A stretch of 27,448 bases of DNA from JACPLA01 sp035291905 (GCA_035291905.1 DATDRF010000049.1:1-27448); one strand, 5' to 3'; positions 1 through 7,998 are shown, counted from the stretch's first letter. Translations and numbers: made by a program. Notes: generated by a model not told the origin, from the letters alone.

Positions 1-198
1 ATTCACGAGCAATCGTTCGATGAAGTCATCAACAACGGTTGCAACCGCGTACACGCCTCCAAGCCTCTCATAGAGCAGCTTCTCCGCGGGTTTGACTTCC
101 TTCCCCTGTGCGGTTCCGCGCACGGATGGGAGAACAGACAAAAGGAAAAGGAAGAGAATGATTTCCGGCGTTTTTCGTACTGCTGAAGATGTTTTCAT
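1..198 (-). CDS. Exported group 1 truncated haemoglobin (partial, 3' end beyond window)
   Basis: Reading the minus strand from the ATG at 198 gives 66 codons that run off the left edge without a stop. The first ~30 residues form a signal peptide (basic start, then IILFLFLLSVLP). After it comes LLYERLGGVYAVATVVDDFI, the typical N-terminus of group 1 truncated haemoglobins. The haem-binding His and distal residues lie outside the window. A strong ribosome site (gaaggagg) precedes the ATG. Truncated haemoglobins bind O2 or NO and often detoxify NO; an exported copy would act outside the cytoplasm. It is the fourth gene of the minus-strand set headed by the ECF sigma factor, 45 nt after the methyltransferase. 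The family call is fairly secure, the physiological role is not. Confidence 0.72.
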   Translation of the reverse strand, partial: MKTSSAVRKTPEIILFLFLLSVLPSVRGTAQGKEVKPAEKLLYERLGGVYAVATVVDDFIERLLVN

Positions 199-243
199 TG
201 TTGCCTCCTTCTATTTTGAATCGTTTCGGCGTCAAGACAGCGT

Positions 244-1041
244 TCAGGCCTTTCTCGCCGACAGCGTGATGGCGATGGCTCCATATTGCCTTGCGACATC
301 TTTCGTGGAGCTGTTCGAACTCTTCTCGAAATAATCCGTTCGGTTCAGGACCAATACGTCCGCGAACCCCGCGTTTCGAATCAGTTCAAGATACCGACCT
401 TCAGGCATGGCACCCACAATACATTCGGCCCAAAGCTGCGGATTGTTGCGCGATTTCTCCGAGAGGTCCCGGCCGAGAACGATGTCCGAGATCTGGATGG
501 AGCCTTCGTGTTTGAGAATGCGCCGGATTTCCCGAAAGGCGACCGATTTGTCGGGGACAAGATTCAGGACGCCGTTGCTGGTCACGACGTCGACGGAGCC
601 ATCCGGCAGAGGGATGGACTCGGCATCCCCCCTGATCACGGAGACATTGTCGAACCCGGACAACCGGATATTCTCCGTTGCCTTTTCCAGCATGGCGTCC
701 GTAAGATCGAGCCCGTAGACCTTTCCGGCGGGTCCCGTTTTCAGGGCGGCGATCAGTATGTCGGTCCCTGCGCCGGACCCGATATCGCAAACGGTATCTC
801 CTTTCCTGATGACGTTTGCATTGAACGGGTACCCGACACCTGCAAATGATTCAACAGCCGTCGCGGGAATCGAGTCGAGCTCGGCTCTCGAATAGCCCAA
901 ATACTCGCATGCGGGCCGGCCCACGGGAAAATGAAATCCTTTTGCCGGGCAGGCAGCGACCTCGCTGTACATCTCCTGAACGGCATCGAGGATTTTTCGA
1001 CGCAATTCTTCCTTATTGGCGGTTTGCGCAACGATTGCCAT
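244..1041 (-). CDS. ArsM-like SAM-dependent methyltransferase
   Basis: A 265-residue class I methyltransferase. The SAM-binding loop is VCDIGSGAGTDILIAAL near residues 84-100, followed by the acidic strand-2 end VYGLDLTDAM. Upstream is AVESFAGVGYPF, similar to the segment before the Rossmann core in arsenite methyltransferases. A later Cys in WAECIVGAMPEGRY sits where ArsM proteins carry a conserved Cys. Other cysteines are at 31, 45 and 85, but the C-terminal Cys pair of typical ArsM is absent, so arsenite may not be the substrate. The ATG at 1041 is chosen because it has a good ribosome site (aaggagg); the longer reading to 1143 overlaps the anti-sigma gene and lacks one. It lies 40 nt after the anti-sigma gene, so it is probably a member of the sigma regulon. 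Confidence 0.78.
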   Translation of the reverse strand: MAIVAQTANKEELRRKILDAVQEMYSEVAACPAKGFHFPVGRPACEYLGYSRAELDSIPATAVESFAGVGYPFNANVIRKGDTVCDIGSGAGTDILIAALKTGPAGKVYGLDLTDAMLEKATENIRLSGFDNVSVIRGDAESIPLPDGSVDVVTSNGVLNLVPDKSVAFREIRRILKHEGSIQISDIVLGRDLSEKSRNNPQLWAECIVGAMPEGRYLELIRNAGFADVLVLNRTDYFEKSSNSSTKDVARQYGAIAITLSARKA

Positions 1042-1081
1042 AGCTCCTCCTTCACATTGTGAAACTCGGCGTACTATGCGA

Positions 1082-1336
1082 TCAGAACTGTTCCAGCAGC
1101 GTATCGATCCGCTGTCGGAGCCTCTTCGAAGAGCCGCCGACATTCAGCCCGCGGAGTCTTGATTTCAAAAGCTTTTCGAATTCGGTGCGGTCAAAACAGT
1201 GCCGGCAGGTTTCCAGGTGGTGTTCCAGCTCGGCGCGATGTTTTCCCCGGAGTTCGTCATCGATGTAGCTGAAGACGAGTTTGATTGCCTGCCCGCAGCT
1301 GATGGATTTGACTGTTTTCTTATTGTTTGCTTTCAT
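1082..1336 (-). CDS. Zinc-binding anti-sigma factor (ZAS/RsrA-like)
   Basis: An 84-residue soluble protein. An early Cys (SISCGQA) and the motif HHLETCRHC (H-x3-C-x2-C) are the hallmark of zinc-containing anti-sigma factors. The spacing and the following FDRTEFEKLLKSRL are like the RsrA/mycothiol-type subfamily, which releases its sigma factor when the cysteines are oxidised. There is no transmembrane segment, which fits a cytoplasmic redox sensor. Its start codon overlaps the sigma gene stop (ATGA at 1333-1336), implying translational coupling and roughly equal synthesis. By analogy it binds and silences the sigma factor encoded just upstream. The actual signal (thiol oxidant, NO, metal) is unknown. 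Confidence 0.85.
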   Translation of the reverse strand: MKANNKKTVKSISCGQAIKLVFSYIDDELRGKHRAELEHHLETCRHCFDRTEFEKLLKSRLRGLNVGGSSKRLRQRIDTLLEQF

Positions 1337-1932
1337 TGTCGTGCTTCCTTGGTTTTGACAAGCCCCAGGTCCTGTGCGTGGTGCCACAATTTCTTCTGGA
1401 GGAGTGATCGGCCCCGTGCTATTCTGCTCCTGACTGTGCCCAGCTTGATCTTGAGGATCTCCGCAATCTCTTCGTATGTCTGGCCTTCCACATCGCAAAG
1501 AACAACGGCCACGCGAAAGTCGACCGGGAGGGAGTCAAGGGCATTCCGAATGTCTTCATCCACGATTCGGGAGATCAGCTCCCGCTCCGGATTTCCCCAC
1601 CAAAGCAGGAAGGGCTGTGAAACGGCCTCGAAGAGGGAGAATTGTTGAATTCCGTCATCGAGGGAATCCGTAAGAGCGATCTCTTTGTGCCTCGATTGTT
1701 TCCTGCAGTCTGAAAGAAACTTATTGCTGAGAATCCTGAACAGCCATTGCTTTACCCTGGTGGTATCTCTCAGGCGGCCAAAGGATTCGCACGCGCTGGC
1801 GATCGTAGCGGCTACGAGTTCCTCGGCGACATCTTCCCTACGGCAAAGAGAAAGCGCGAATCTTTCAAGATCATCCAGAAGAGGAAGAACAAGGTGTTTT
1901 AACTCTTCTCGTTGATGCTGGGTGAGTTGCAT
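1333..1932 (-). CDS. ECF-type RNA polymerase sigma factor
   Basis: A 199-residue sigma-70 family protein with region 2 (about residues 20-95, including VKQWLFRILSNKFLSDCRK) and region 4 (about 130-185, LPVDFRVAVVLCDVEGQTYE, then the recognition helix IKLGTVRSRIARGR). Regions 1 and 3 are missing, as expected for extracytoplasmic-function sigma factors. It is first in a minus-strand gene set with its anti-sigma factor (4-nt overlap), a methyltransferase and an exported haemoglobin. A -35/-10 pair of the classical ECF type stands directly upstream (1952-1976), which suggests that it drives its own transcription. Confidence 0.92.
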   Translation of the reverse strand: MQLTQHQREELKHLVLPLLDDLERFALSLCRREDVAEELVAATIASACESFGRLRDTTRVKQWLFRILSNKFLSDCRKQSRHKEIALTDSLDDGIQQFSLFEAVSQPFLLWWGNPERELISRIVDEDIRNALDSLPVDFRVAVVLCDVEGQTYEEIAEILKIKLGTVRSRIARGRSLLQKKLWHHAQDLGLVKTKEARQ

Positions 1933-1951
1933 GAAAGACCTTCGTCCAACT

Positions 1952-1976
1952 GACGCCGTGAGGGGAAAATAGTTCC
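1952..1976 (-). promoter_or_regulatory. Candidate ECF sigma promoter (GGAAC-N16-CGTC)
   Basis: On the minus strand GGAAC (1976-1972) and CGTC (1955-1952) are separated by 16 nt, matching the classical ECF consensus. The predicted transcription start near 1945 leaves a short leader that still includes the gaagg ribosome site at 1943-1939 before the sigma ATG at 1932. Confidence 0.6.
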
Positions 1977-2101
1977 CGTTCTCGAACGGTGAATATGCAA
2001 CGAATAATCAATAAAATGAATTCCAGTTCTTTCCTCCTGAGCGCGGCAAGGGCCCTTGAAGGTGCCTTGTCCGGACCGGAGCCGGGCAGACAAAATAGAA
2101 A

Positions 2102-2125
2102 CGCCGATTCTCTTCAGAATCGGCG
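2102..2125 (-). terminator. Intrinsic terminator after the NHL-repeat gene
   Basis: A perfect 10-bp stem (cgccgattct / agaatcggcg) with a 4-nt loop. On the minus strand it is followed by tttctattttgtct. It lies 85 nt past the stop of the gene ending at 2210 and insulates it from the ECF operon. Confidence 0.75.
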
Positions 2126-2209
2126 AACCCAAATTCAATGAAAAGCCTGTTTATTGTGAGATTCGGCGGATTTCCGACCTGGCTCGATTCCAGGCTATTG
2201 TCCCTGGGG

Positions 2210-3100
2210 TTATCGCTCGATGCTTGCAACGGTAACCACACTGCCGTCGGAAGCGACCTTTCTCACCCTCGGCAACCACTCTCGCCTGTTATCACCAGGA
2301 GTGTGAAAGTACTCAAGGACGTACAGCTCACTGCCGAAGACCGCGATCCCCGTCGGCGACCACGGGCCCTGTGTCCGCAGAACGGTCGTCACCTTTTTGT
2401 CCGGCGTGATCTTCAGGACGGCCCGGCAGCCGGTCGCGGCCACATAGACAATTCCCTGCGCGTCCACATCAAGGCCGCGGAAGTACGGCCCCTGATGCGC
2501 CTCCACCTCAGGGACCGAATCACACCCGGATAGCGTCACGCTGTCAATAACCGTTACTAGCTTGCCCTGCGGAGTGATCCTCCTAATCGCTTTATTCTCT
2601 GTATAATAAAGAGATCCGTCAGGCCCCATTGCCGTACCGTTCAGCCACCGGAGCGGTCCGCTCTCGGTGTTCGCGGGGAGTGTTTTCGTGGCTGCTGTGG
2701 TTCCCGCCGGTGTGAGGCGAAAAACCTGCAATTGTTTGCCGGCCTGAAGCCACGGGTAGTAAAGGCTGCCATCACTTCCAACAACGACCGGAAAGTCACT
2801 GGAGAGGAGGAGGGTCGGGTCGGAGCCAACCCGCGTGACGGTTGCGTCACCGGACGAGAAGTACGGGAGTGTCGCATTCTTCAATCGGCCATCGATGTCG
2901 ATTGCCATCCAATGATATGCGGGCCCTGAAAGGCGCGTGAGCTTGCCGTTCCGGTCGAGTTTGTATACGCCGGACCCTGTGTCGACGAAATAGACGTTCC
3001 CTTGCCGGTCCACGACAATACCCGACCCGGGATGAGCGAGGACTTCGCTCGTGGCACAGAACAGGATGATGCAGAGAAACGCGATGATTGTTCGCTTCAT
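2210..3100 (-). CDS. Secreted NHL-repeat / SMP-30-like beta-propeller protein
   Basis: A 296-residue protein with a clear signal peptide (MKRTIIAFLCIILFCATSEV, cleavage near LAHP). The mature part carries at least four propeller-type repeats in which a conserved (D/G)xxGxxY(F/V) core recurs: VDRQGNVYFVDTGSGVYKLD, MGPDGSLYYTENKAIRRITP, VDAQGIVYVAATGCRAVLKI and the final GIAVFGSELYVLEY. These are NHL/SMP-30/gluconolactonase-type blades. No catalytic set can be assigned. It is monocistronic, ends at a strong terminator, and is probably periplasmic. The substrate or partner is unknown. Confidence 0.8.
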   Translation of the reverse strand: MKRTIIAFLCIILFCATSEVLAHPGSGIVVDRQGNVYFVDTGSGVYKLDRNGKLTRLSGPAYHWMAIDIDGRLKNATLPYFSSGDATVTRVGSDPTLLLSSDFPVVVGSDGSLYYPWLQAGKQLQVFRLTPAGTTAATKTLPANTESGPLRWLNGTAMGPDGSLYYTENKAIRRITPQGKLVTVIDSVTLSGCDSVPEVEAHQGPYFRGLDVDAQGIVYVAATGCRAVLKITPDKKVTTVLRTQGPWSPTGIAVFGSELYVLEYFHTPGDNRREWLPRVRKVASDGSVVTVASIER

Positions 3101-3565
3101 GATTGTTTGTTCCTGGTGATATGAGACAATACTGTCCGGCGTGTTGGCAGGTTGTGAGCGAGAACCATTGATTGGATTAGCGGGTACTCCGCGAAGACAA
3201 CCAATATGAACTTTCCATCCCTATGATACCAGCCGCGCTTTTGGGGTTTGAAGGATTCATCTCATCTTCGCACCCCTGAGTGTGAAGACCCTCCCCAAGG
3301 ACGAGATCAAACCATGAATGCAGGTCAGCCAAAGAGAGAATAGATGATTTTTTGCCCGCCCCTCGGCATTCATCTTTATCAATACTAGGAAGCATTCTCA
3401 CTACTGGGAATAGAGGATAGAGACCGTCTGCTGCGGTTGTTGATTATGACAGATTCTCAAAGACTTGGCTTGTTGCCCAAATACTGAAAATTCCACATGA
3501 TTGGCATAGACATTGCACTTCTCCCACATCGCTCCTGACCAAACGTTTGTCGTTCCTCTTGTTGC
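3101..3565. other. Intergenic region upstream of the two-component operon
   Basis: A 465-nt gap between the divergent NHL gene and the histidine kinase. Apart from the sigma-54 promoter at 3502-3517 I see no convincing gene. The short minus-strand reading frames here have no ribosome site and no family resemblance. The expected binding site for an NtrC-type activator should lie in roughly 3350-3480, but I cannot pick one out by eye. Confidence 0.5.
3502..3517 (+). promoter_or_regulatory. Sigma-54 promoter of the histidine kinase operon
   Basis: TGGCATA-GACA-TTGCA matches the RpoN consensus TGGCAYR-N4-TTGCW at every key position. The invariant GG (3503-3504) and GC (3515-3516) are ten bases apart. 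The predicted start near 3528 leaves about 38 nt to the GTG at 3566. Because the operon encodes an NtrC-type activator, autoregulation is likely. Confidence 0.75.
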
Positions 3566-6031
3566 GTGACGCGCCTTAGAAACATACTCCCCTGGTTGTC
3601 GATCCGCGCTAAACTCATTATCGCGTTCGCAGGCCTCTCGGTTATTCCCGTTGCTCTGGTAGGTCTTCATGGAGTGTTTTCGAACGCGAAGATGATGAAA
3701 CAGATCGCTTTCGAAAATCTCACGCACGATGTCCATACAATTCGGGAAAAGACTGCAAACTTCCTCACGGGCGTGGAAAGCGACCTTCGGTTACTCCAGA
3801 ATGCCTCATTTGTCCAACGGTTCGTGACAGCCTTGGAAGGCTCTGCGGAGCCGGCAAAAGAACGAGTCACCGAACAGCTTGCATCGGAACTCCTTGCATT
3901 CGCAAGGACAAAACAAATCTATTATCAAATTCGAATAATCGGTAATGCCGGGGACGAGCTGCTTCGAATTGAATGCCAAACCCTGAGTGATAGTCTTCTG
4001 TCCTTCCGTTCGGCCCCTGTTTCGAAACTTCGTCAGGGTTTCGAATCATACTACCTGCTTGTCGCGGAGGGCCTGACGAAGGGTGAGATCGCCTTCACAC
4101 CTGCTGAAGTCGCGCACGAGAGGACCGAACGTGTTCCTGTCATTGGTTTTGTGATGCCTTTGTTTGGGTCGAAAGGCCGGGATGGTTTGCTTATTGCGAA
4201 TATTTTTGCAAAGGATCTCTTCCGCGTCATCGAGACCCAGCGACATCTCAATTTGCAAGGGAAAATCGTTCTGGTCAGCAGCGACGGACACTATCTCTAT
4301 CATTCTGAAAAGAAAAAAGACTGGAACAAACTCCTTGCTTCCCGGGAAGATGACAATCTTCAGCATGACTATTCCCCTTCAATCTCTGCACAGCTTCTCT
4401 CGGGACAGGAAGGAATTATTGATGAAGGAATTGACGAAATCATTTCGTACGGCCCCCTGTTTTCTCCGCGAGGCACTTCGTTCACTCATCAGCCACATGC
4501 CTTCTCCAATCCATTTTTTGTTTTTGAGAGCCTTGACAAAGAGACCGTCCTTGGCCCTGTCTGGGCGTTCTCCCGGACCTTTGTCGCCTTTCTCATAGTT
4601 TTCCTCTTCACCGCCGTAGGGTTGGGATTGCTCGCCACGAGACAGTTCACGAAACCCATTGCGATGCTACAACAAGGGGCGGAGGTCATCACCAAAGGAA
4701 ACTACGGTCATCGCTTGCAGGTGAAAACGCACGACGAAATCGAGAATCTCGCTCAGCAGTTCAATGTAATGGCTGGATCGCTTGAAGCGCACGAACGGGA
4801 GATCCTGCGCCACCGGACTAAACTTCAAGAGATGGTGCAGGATCGCACAAGGCAATTGACCGAGGAAAAAGCAAAACTGCAGGCACTTCTGGATAATGTA
4901 CCCAGTGCCGTCGTGCTGCTCGACCAACAGTTTCGTATTCAAGCGGCAAGCGCCGCATTTTCAGGCGTCACAGGATGTCGTTTCGAAGACGTCCGCGGAC
5001 GGGATTGCCAGTCTGTCTTCTGCAAAGACGGGTTCTGTCGGGAATGCGTATCAAGACAGGCAATGCTCTCCGGCAATACCGAAAGCCATATCGACAAAAC
5101 CGCCGATCGCGCAGGTGCCGATCGATACATCGAGCATGTCGCCATTCCCATGAAGGAAAACGGCAACGTAAGCTCAATCCTCGAGATCATAACCGACATT
5201 ACTAAGCGGAAACAACTGGAACAACGTCTCCTTCAAACCGAGCGACTCACGGCGGCCGGTGAGATGTCCGCGCTTATTGCACACGAGTTCAGAAATTCTC
5301 TCACCTCCGTCAAAATGATTCTGCAGCTTCAGCGTGAATCGAAGGGTCTTTCTTCCCGTGAAAGGAAGTCGCTTGACGTGGCCCTGAACTCGATTTACCA
5401 CATGGAGGGAGTCGTCACGGAATTACTGAATTTCGCACGCCCCTCACCGATGGAATTTCATCCAGTGCAATTGTCAGACGTCATCAATGACAGCATCACC
5501 TTCATAGAATCACATTTGAGGAAGAACATTCGTATTGAGAAATTCCTGCGGGGACCTCTTCCCCCCGTTGATCTTGACGCCCCCCACTTCAAAGAGGCAA
5601 TGATCAATATCCTGCTGAATGCCGCCCAGGCGATTGAGAACAAGCCGGCCATGAGAAGAAAAGAAATTGTATCCGTGCGCACTCACACTACGACCCTTGG
5701 GAAAGAGCTCCGCGATTTCACATTGAGAGACAACATGGGAGAAGCTCAAGATGACGACGGGGTGCGAAGCGGACGAGAGATCACTCTCAAAAAGGGTACC
5801 CGTTGTATCCTTGTGGAAGTCAGCGATACCGGGCCCGGCATCCCGCGAGACCTCCTGAACCGAATCTTCGATCCATTCTTTACCACCAAGTCTAATGGCA
5901 CGGGACTCGGGTTGCCCATGGTGAAACACACCGTGAATGCTCATGGTGGCGTAGTCACCGTTGAAAGCAGAAAAGGAAGAAATGCAACGTTGAGGATCTA
6001 CCTGCCGCTAAAGGAAACGACGCATGCATAA
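3566..6031 (+). CDS. Membrane sensor histidine kinase (Cache-like sensor, HAMP, Cys-rich PAS, HisKA, HATPase)
   Basis: An 821-residue kinase. A membrane helix lies at about 16-37. An extracytoplasmic sensor of ~290 residues with Cache-like features follows, then a second helix (~336-358), HAMP (~359-412), a coiled coil, a PAS domain (~437-545), HisKA with the phospho-acceptor His573 in AHEFRNSLT, and a HATPase_c domain (NILLNAAQAIENK; DTGPGIP; FDPFFTTK; GTGLGLPMVK). The PAS domain carries five cysteines (471, 481, 486, 491, 494, including CQSVFCKDGFCREC) that could hold a metal or respond to redox. The GTG start at 3566 lacks a clear ribosome site, so the N-terminus is uncertain. The stop overlaps the next gene by 8 nt, pairing it with that sigma-54 regulator. 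Confidence 0.9.
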   Translation: MTRLRNILPWLSIRAKLIIAFAGLSVIPVALVGLHGVFSNAKMMKQIAFENLTHDVHTIREKTANFLTGVESDLRLLQNASFVQRFVTALEGSAEPAKERVTEQLASELLAFARTKQIYYQIRIIGNAGDELLRIECQTLSDSLLSFRSAPVSKLRQGFESYYLLVAEGLTKGEIAFTPAEVAHERTERVPVIGFVMPLFGSKGRDGLLIANIFAKDLFRVIETQRHLNLQGKIVLVSSDGHYLYHSEKKKDWNKLLASREDDNLQHDYSPSISAQLLSGQEGIIDEGIDEIISYGPLFSPRGTSFTHQPHAFSNPFFVFESLDKETVLGPVWAFSRTFVAFLIVFLFTAVGLGLLATRQFTKPIAMLQQGAEVITKGNYGHRLQVKTHDEIENLAQQFNVMAGSLEAHEREILRHRTKLQEMVQDRTRQLTEEKAKLQALLDNVPSAVVLLDQQFRIQAASAAFSGVTGCRFEDVRGRDCQSVFCKDGFCRECVSRQAMLSGNTESHIDKTADRAGADRYIEHVAIPMKENGNVSSILEIITDITKRKQLEQRLLQTERLTAAGEMSALIAHEFRNSLTSVKMILQLQRESKGLSSRERKSLDVALNSIYHMEGVVTELLNFARPSPMEFHPVQLSDVINDSITFIESHLRKNIRIEKFLRGPLPPVDLDAPHFKEAMINILLNAAQAIENKPAMRRKEIVSVRTHTTTLGKELRDFTLRDNMGEAQDDDGVRSGREITLKKGTRCILVEVSDTGPGIPRDLLNRIFDPFFTTKSNGTGLGLPMVKHTVNAHGGVVTVESRKGRNATLRIYLPLKETTHA

Positions 6032-7424
6032 ATCGAAGGTGTTAGTGGTTGACGACGATGCAAAAATCCTCTTTGCGTTCCGTCAGGTCTTCCGGAAGGC
6101 AGGATATTCAACGATCACGGCAAGCGATGGAGAAGAAGCACTCCAGAAGATCTCGACCGAACAACCAAGCGTGGTGTTTATGGACATTTCAATGCCGAAA
6201 GTAGACGGGCTTGAAGTGCTCAGGAGATTGAAAGCGCAACATCTCACCGCACCGGTTGTTATTATCACGGGATACGGTACAATGCAGACGGCCATCAAAG
6301 CGGTCAAGCTTGGCGCGTTCGAATATCTTACAAAGCCACTCGACGTGAGAAAGATTCGGGAAATCGCAGAACGAGCTCTCGCAGCTGGCCAATCGACATT
6401 TATCTTTTCCCAACAACGGAAGCAACTCAAGGCAGATTTCGTTGATCGCTATGAGCTTATTGGCAATAATACCGGCATGCAGGAAGTCTACAAACTCATC
6501 GGATCCGTTTCGACAACCCCAAACGGCACACCCGTACTGATTCTTGGCGAGAGCGGAACAGGCAAAGAGCTTGTTGCCCGCACTATTCACAGCAACGGCG
6601 AAAACGCTGCAGATCCATTTGTGGCAATTAACTGCACTGCGTTTCCCGAGACCCTCCTGGAGTCCGAGTTATTTGGTCATGAAAAAGGGGCCTTCACGGG
6701 AGCGGGCGAACGGAAACTCGGTAAGTTCGAAGTTGCACGTGCCGGCACAATTTTCCTTGATGAAATTGGGAACCTTTCCTCCCATCTTCAACAGAAACTT
6801 CTGCGCGTTCTCCAACAGCGGGAATTTGAGAGGCTCGGCGGAAACGATCCCATCCGGGTTGAAGCACGGTTTGTCGCTGCCACGAACCGCGACGTGAAAA
6901 AGGAGGTAAAGCAGGGACGTTTTAGGGAGGACCTCTTTTATAGGTTGAATGTAGTGGCCCTCCGCCTTCCGCCGTTGCGCGATCGGAAAGATGACATCCC
7001 TCTTCTTTCCCACTATTTCCTATCGAAATATAACGACAAGCTCAAGAAGTCGGTCAAGGGATTCTCCAGAGACGCAATGGCATGGCTTCGGTCGTACCGA
7101 TATCCGGGCAATGTGCGGGAACTTGAGAATCTTATCGAACGCGCAGTAATGCTCGCCAAGGGAGGAATGATCCCGGTCGACGTTTTTCATGACTCACTCA
7201 GACCGGCTGCTCACGCCACGACGGTTTTTCCCATCCTCAATTCCGTCTTTAGTAAGTCCCGCCGATTCGTTCTGGTGCAATTTGAGAAACAGTTCGTTGC
7301 CGATCTGCTTACCAAACACCGGGGAAACGTTTCGGCAGCGGCACGAGCTTCCCGGATGACCCGACAGAATCTCCAGCGGCTCATGACAAAGCACAAGATC
7401 CGGGCAGAGTCGTTCCGGCAATGA
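6024..7424 (+). CDS. NtrC-family sigma-54-dependent response regulator
   Basis: A 466-residue protein with the standard three-part layout. A receiver domain (acidic pocket VVDDD at 8-12, phospho-acceptor Asp54 in VFMDISMPK, Lys104 in LTKPL) is followed by an AAA+ sigma-54 activation domain and a Fis-type DNA-binding domain (~420-466, NVSAAARASRMTRQNLQRLM). The AAA+ domain shows Walker A GESGTGKE at 175-182, the sigma-54-contacting loop GAFTGA at 222-227, and Walker B IFLDEIG. All residues for ATP hydrolysis and sigma-54 contact are present. It overlaps the kinase gene by 8 nt. It probably activates its own sigma-54 promoter and the one in front of the electron-transfer cluster downstream. Confidence 0.95.
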   Translation: MHKSKVLVVDDDAKILFAFRQVFRKAGYSTITASDGEEALQKISTEQPSVVFMDISMPKVDGLEVLRRLKAQHLTAPVVIITGYGTMQTAIKAVKLGAFEYLTKPLDVRKIREIAERALAAGQSTFIFSQQRKQLKADFVDRYELIGNNTGMQEVYKLIGSVSTTPNGTPVLILGESGTGKELVARTIHSNGENAADPFVAINCTAFPETLLESELFGHEKGAFTGAGERKLGKFEVARAGTIFLDEIGNLSSHLQQKLLRVLQQREFERLGGNDPIRVEARFVAATNRDVKKEVKQGRFREDLFYRLNVVALRLPPLRDRKDDIPLLSHYFLSKYNDKLKKSVKGFSRDAMAWLRSYRYPGNVRELENLIERAVMLAKGGMIPVDVFHDSLRPAAHATTVFPILNSVFSKSRRFVLVQFEKQFVADLLTKHRGNVSAAARASRMTRQNLQRLMTKHKIRAESFRQ

Positions 7425-7487
7425 ACCCTATGACCTGAACCCTTCCTCGGTTTCTCTTCTTCGAATGCCAATTCCTCCTTTTCATAC

Positions 7488-7517
7488 TGCCAAGCAACAA
7501 TTGGCACCTTCCGCGCA
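7488..7517 (+). promoter_or_regulatory. Second -24-like element with an overlapping inverted repeat
   Basis: TGGCACC-TTCC-GCGCA at 7502-7517 keeps the GG...GC spacing of a sigma-54 promoter and a perfect -24 half, but the -12 half is poor (GCGCA). The -24 half overlaps an inverted repeat, TGCCAA-N7-TTGGCA (7488-7506). It could be a weak promoter, an activator site, or chance. Confidence 0.3.
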
Positions 7518-7578
7518 ACAGTTTCCGCTGCAATAGCATTTTCCCTTGTTTTGAGCCTTTTCTGCTGCCCTGAACCGC

Positions 7579-7593
7579 TGGCACGTCGATTGA
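7579..7593 (+). promoter_or_regulatory. Candidate sigma-54 promoter of the electron-transfer cluster
   Basis: TGGCACG-TCGA-TTGA has a perfect -24 half (TGGCACG) and correct spacing. The -12 half is TTGAT, so the invariant GC is replaced by GA, which weakens the call. The start would fall near 7604, just before the aaggaag ribosome site of the receiver gene at 7621. A promoter here would serve the cluster to 19032. Confidence 0.5.
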
Positions 7594-7620
7594 TTTGTCT
7601 GTCTTCGTACAAGGAAGTTT

Positions 7621-7998
7621 ATGGCGAATCAACCACAAGTTATGGTCGTCGATGACGACGAGAATATTCTCTCCGCATTCGAAGATTTTCTCAGAAAAGA
7701 GAACTGCCAGATAGTTGCAGAAACGAGCGCGGAAGAAGCTCTTGCACATTTCGCGGAACAGCGCATCGACCTCCTCATCACCGATATCAGGGTGAGACTT
7801 CATTCAGGCATCACGTTGCTGCTCCAGGTGCGGGCAGCGTATCCGCATGTCCCAACCATTGTGATCACAGGCCACCCGGATGTCATCACCGAAAAGGAAG
7901 TGCTGGAGTACGGTGCGGACTACTTTTTCCTCAAGCCGCTCGAGCTCGACAAGCTTCGATTCGCACTGAGAAAGTGTCTAGAAATCAGGACGAAGTAG
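7621..7998 (+). CDS. Single-domain response regulator (CheY-like receiver)
   Basis: A 125-residue stand-alone receiver domain with an acidic pocket (VVDDDEN at 9-15), phospho-acceptor Asp55 in LLITDIRV, a conserved Thr in IVITGHPD, and Lys in FFLKPLEL. There is no output domain. It opens the electron-transfer cluster 48 nt before the cytochrome-porin gene and about 200 nt after the NtrC-type gene. It may act as a phosphate sink or branch of the upstream kinase, or contact a partner protein directly. The position in front of respiratory genes suggests a regulatory link, but the partner cannot be read from the sequence. Confidence 0.88.
   Translation: MANQPQVMVVDDDENILSAFEDFLRKENCQIVAETSAEEALAHFAEQRIDLLITDIRVRLHSGITLLLQVRAAYPHVPTIVITGHPDVITEKEVLEYGADYFFLKPLELDKLRFALRKCLEIRTK

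Noticed and set aside
2008..2241. 77-codon minus-strand frame over the sigma gene's upstream region
   Set aside because: It spans the NHL gene terminator hairpin and has no supporting signal.
3177..3401. 74-codon minus-strand frame upstream of the histidine kinase
   Set aside because: No ribosome site, no family resemblance, and it lies in the regulatory gap holding the sigma-54 promoter.
3465..3480. Activator palindrome TTGG-N8-CCAA before the sigma-54 promoter
   Set aside because: Only four bases per arm are symmetric, which is expected by chance, and it lies too close to the -24 element for a typical enhancer site.
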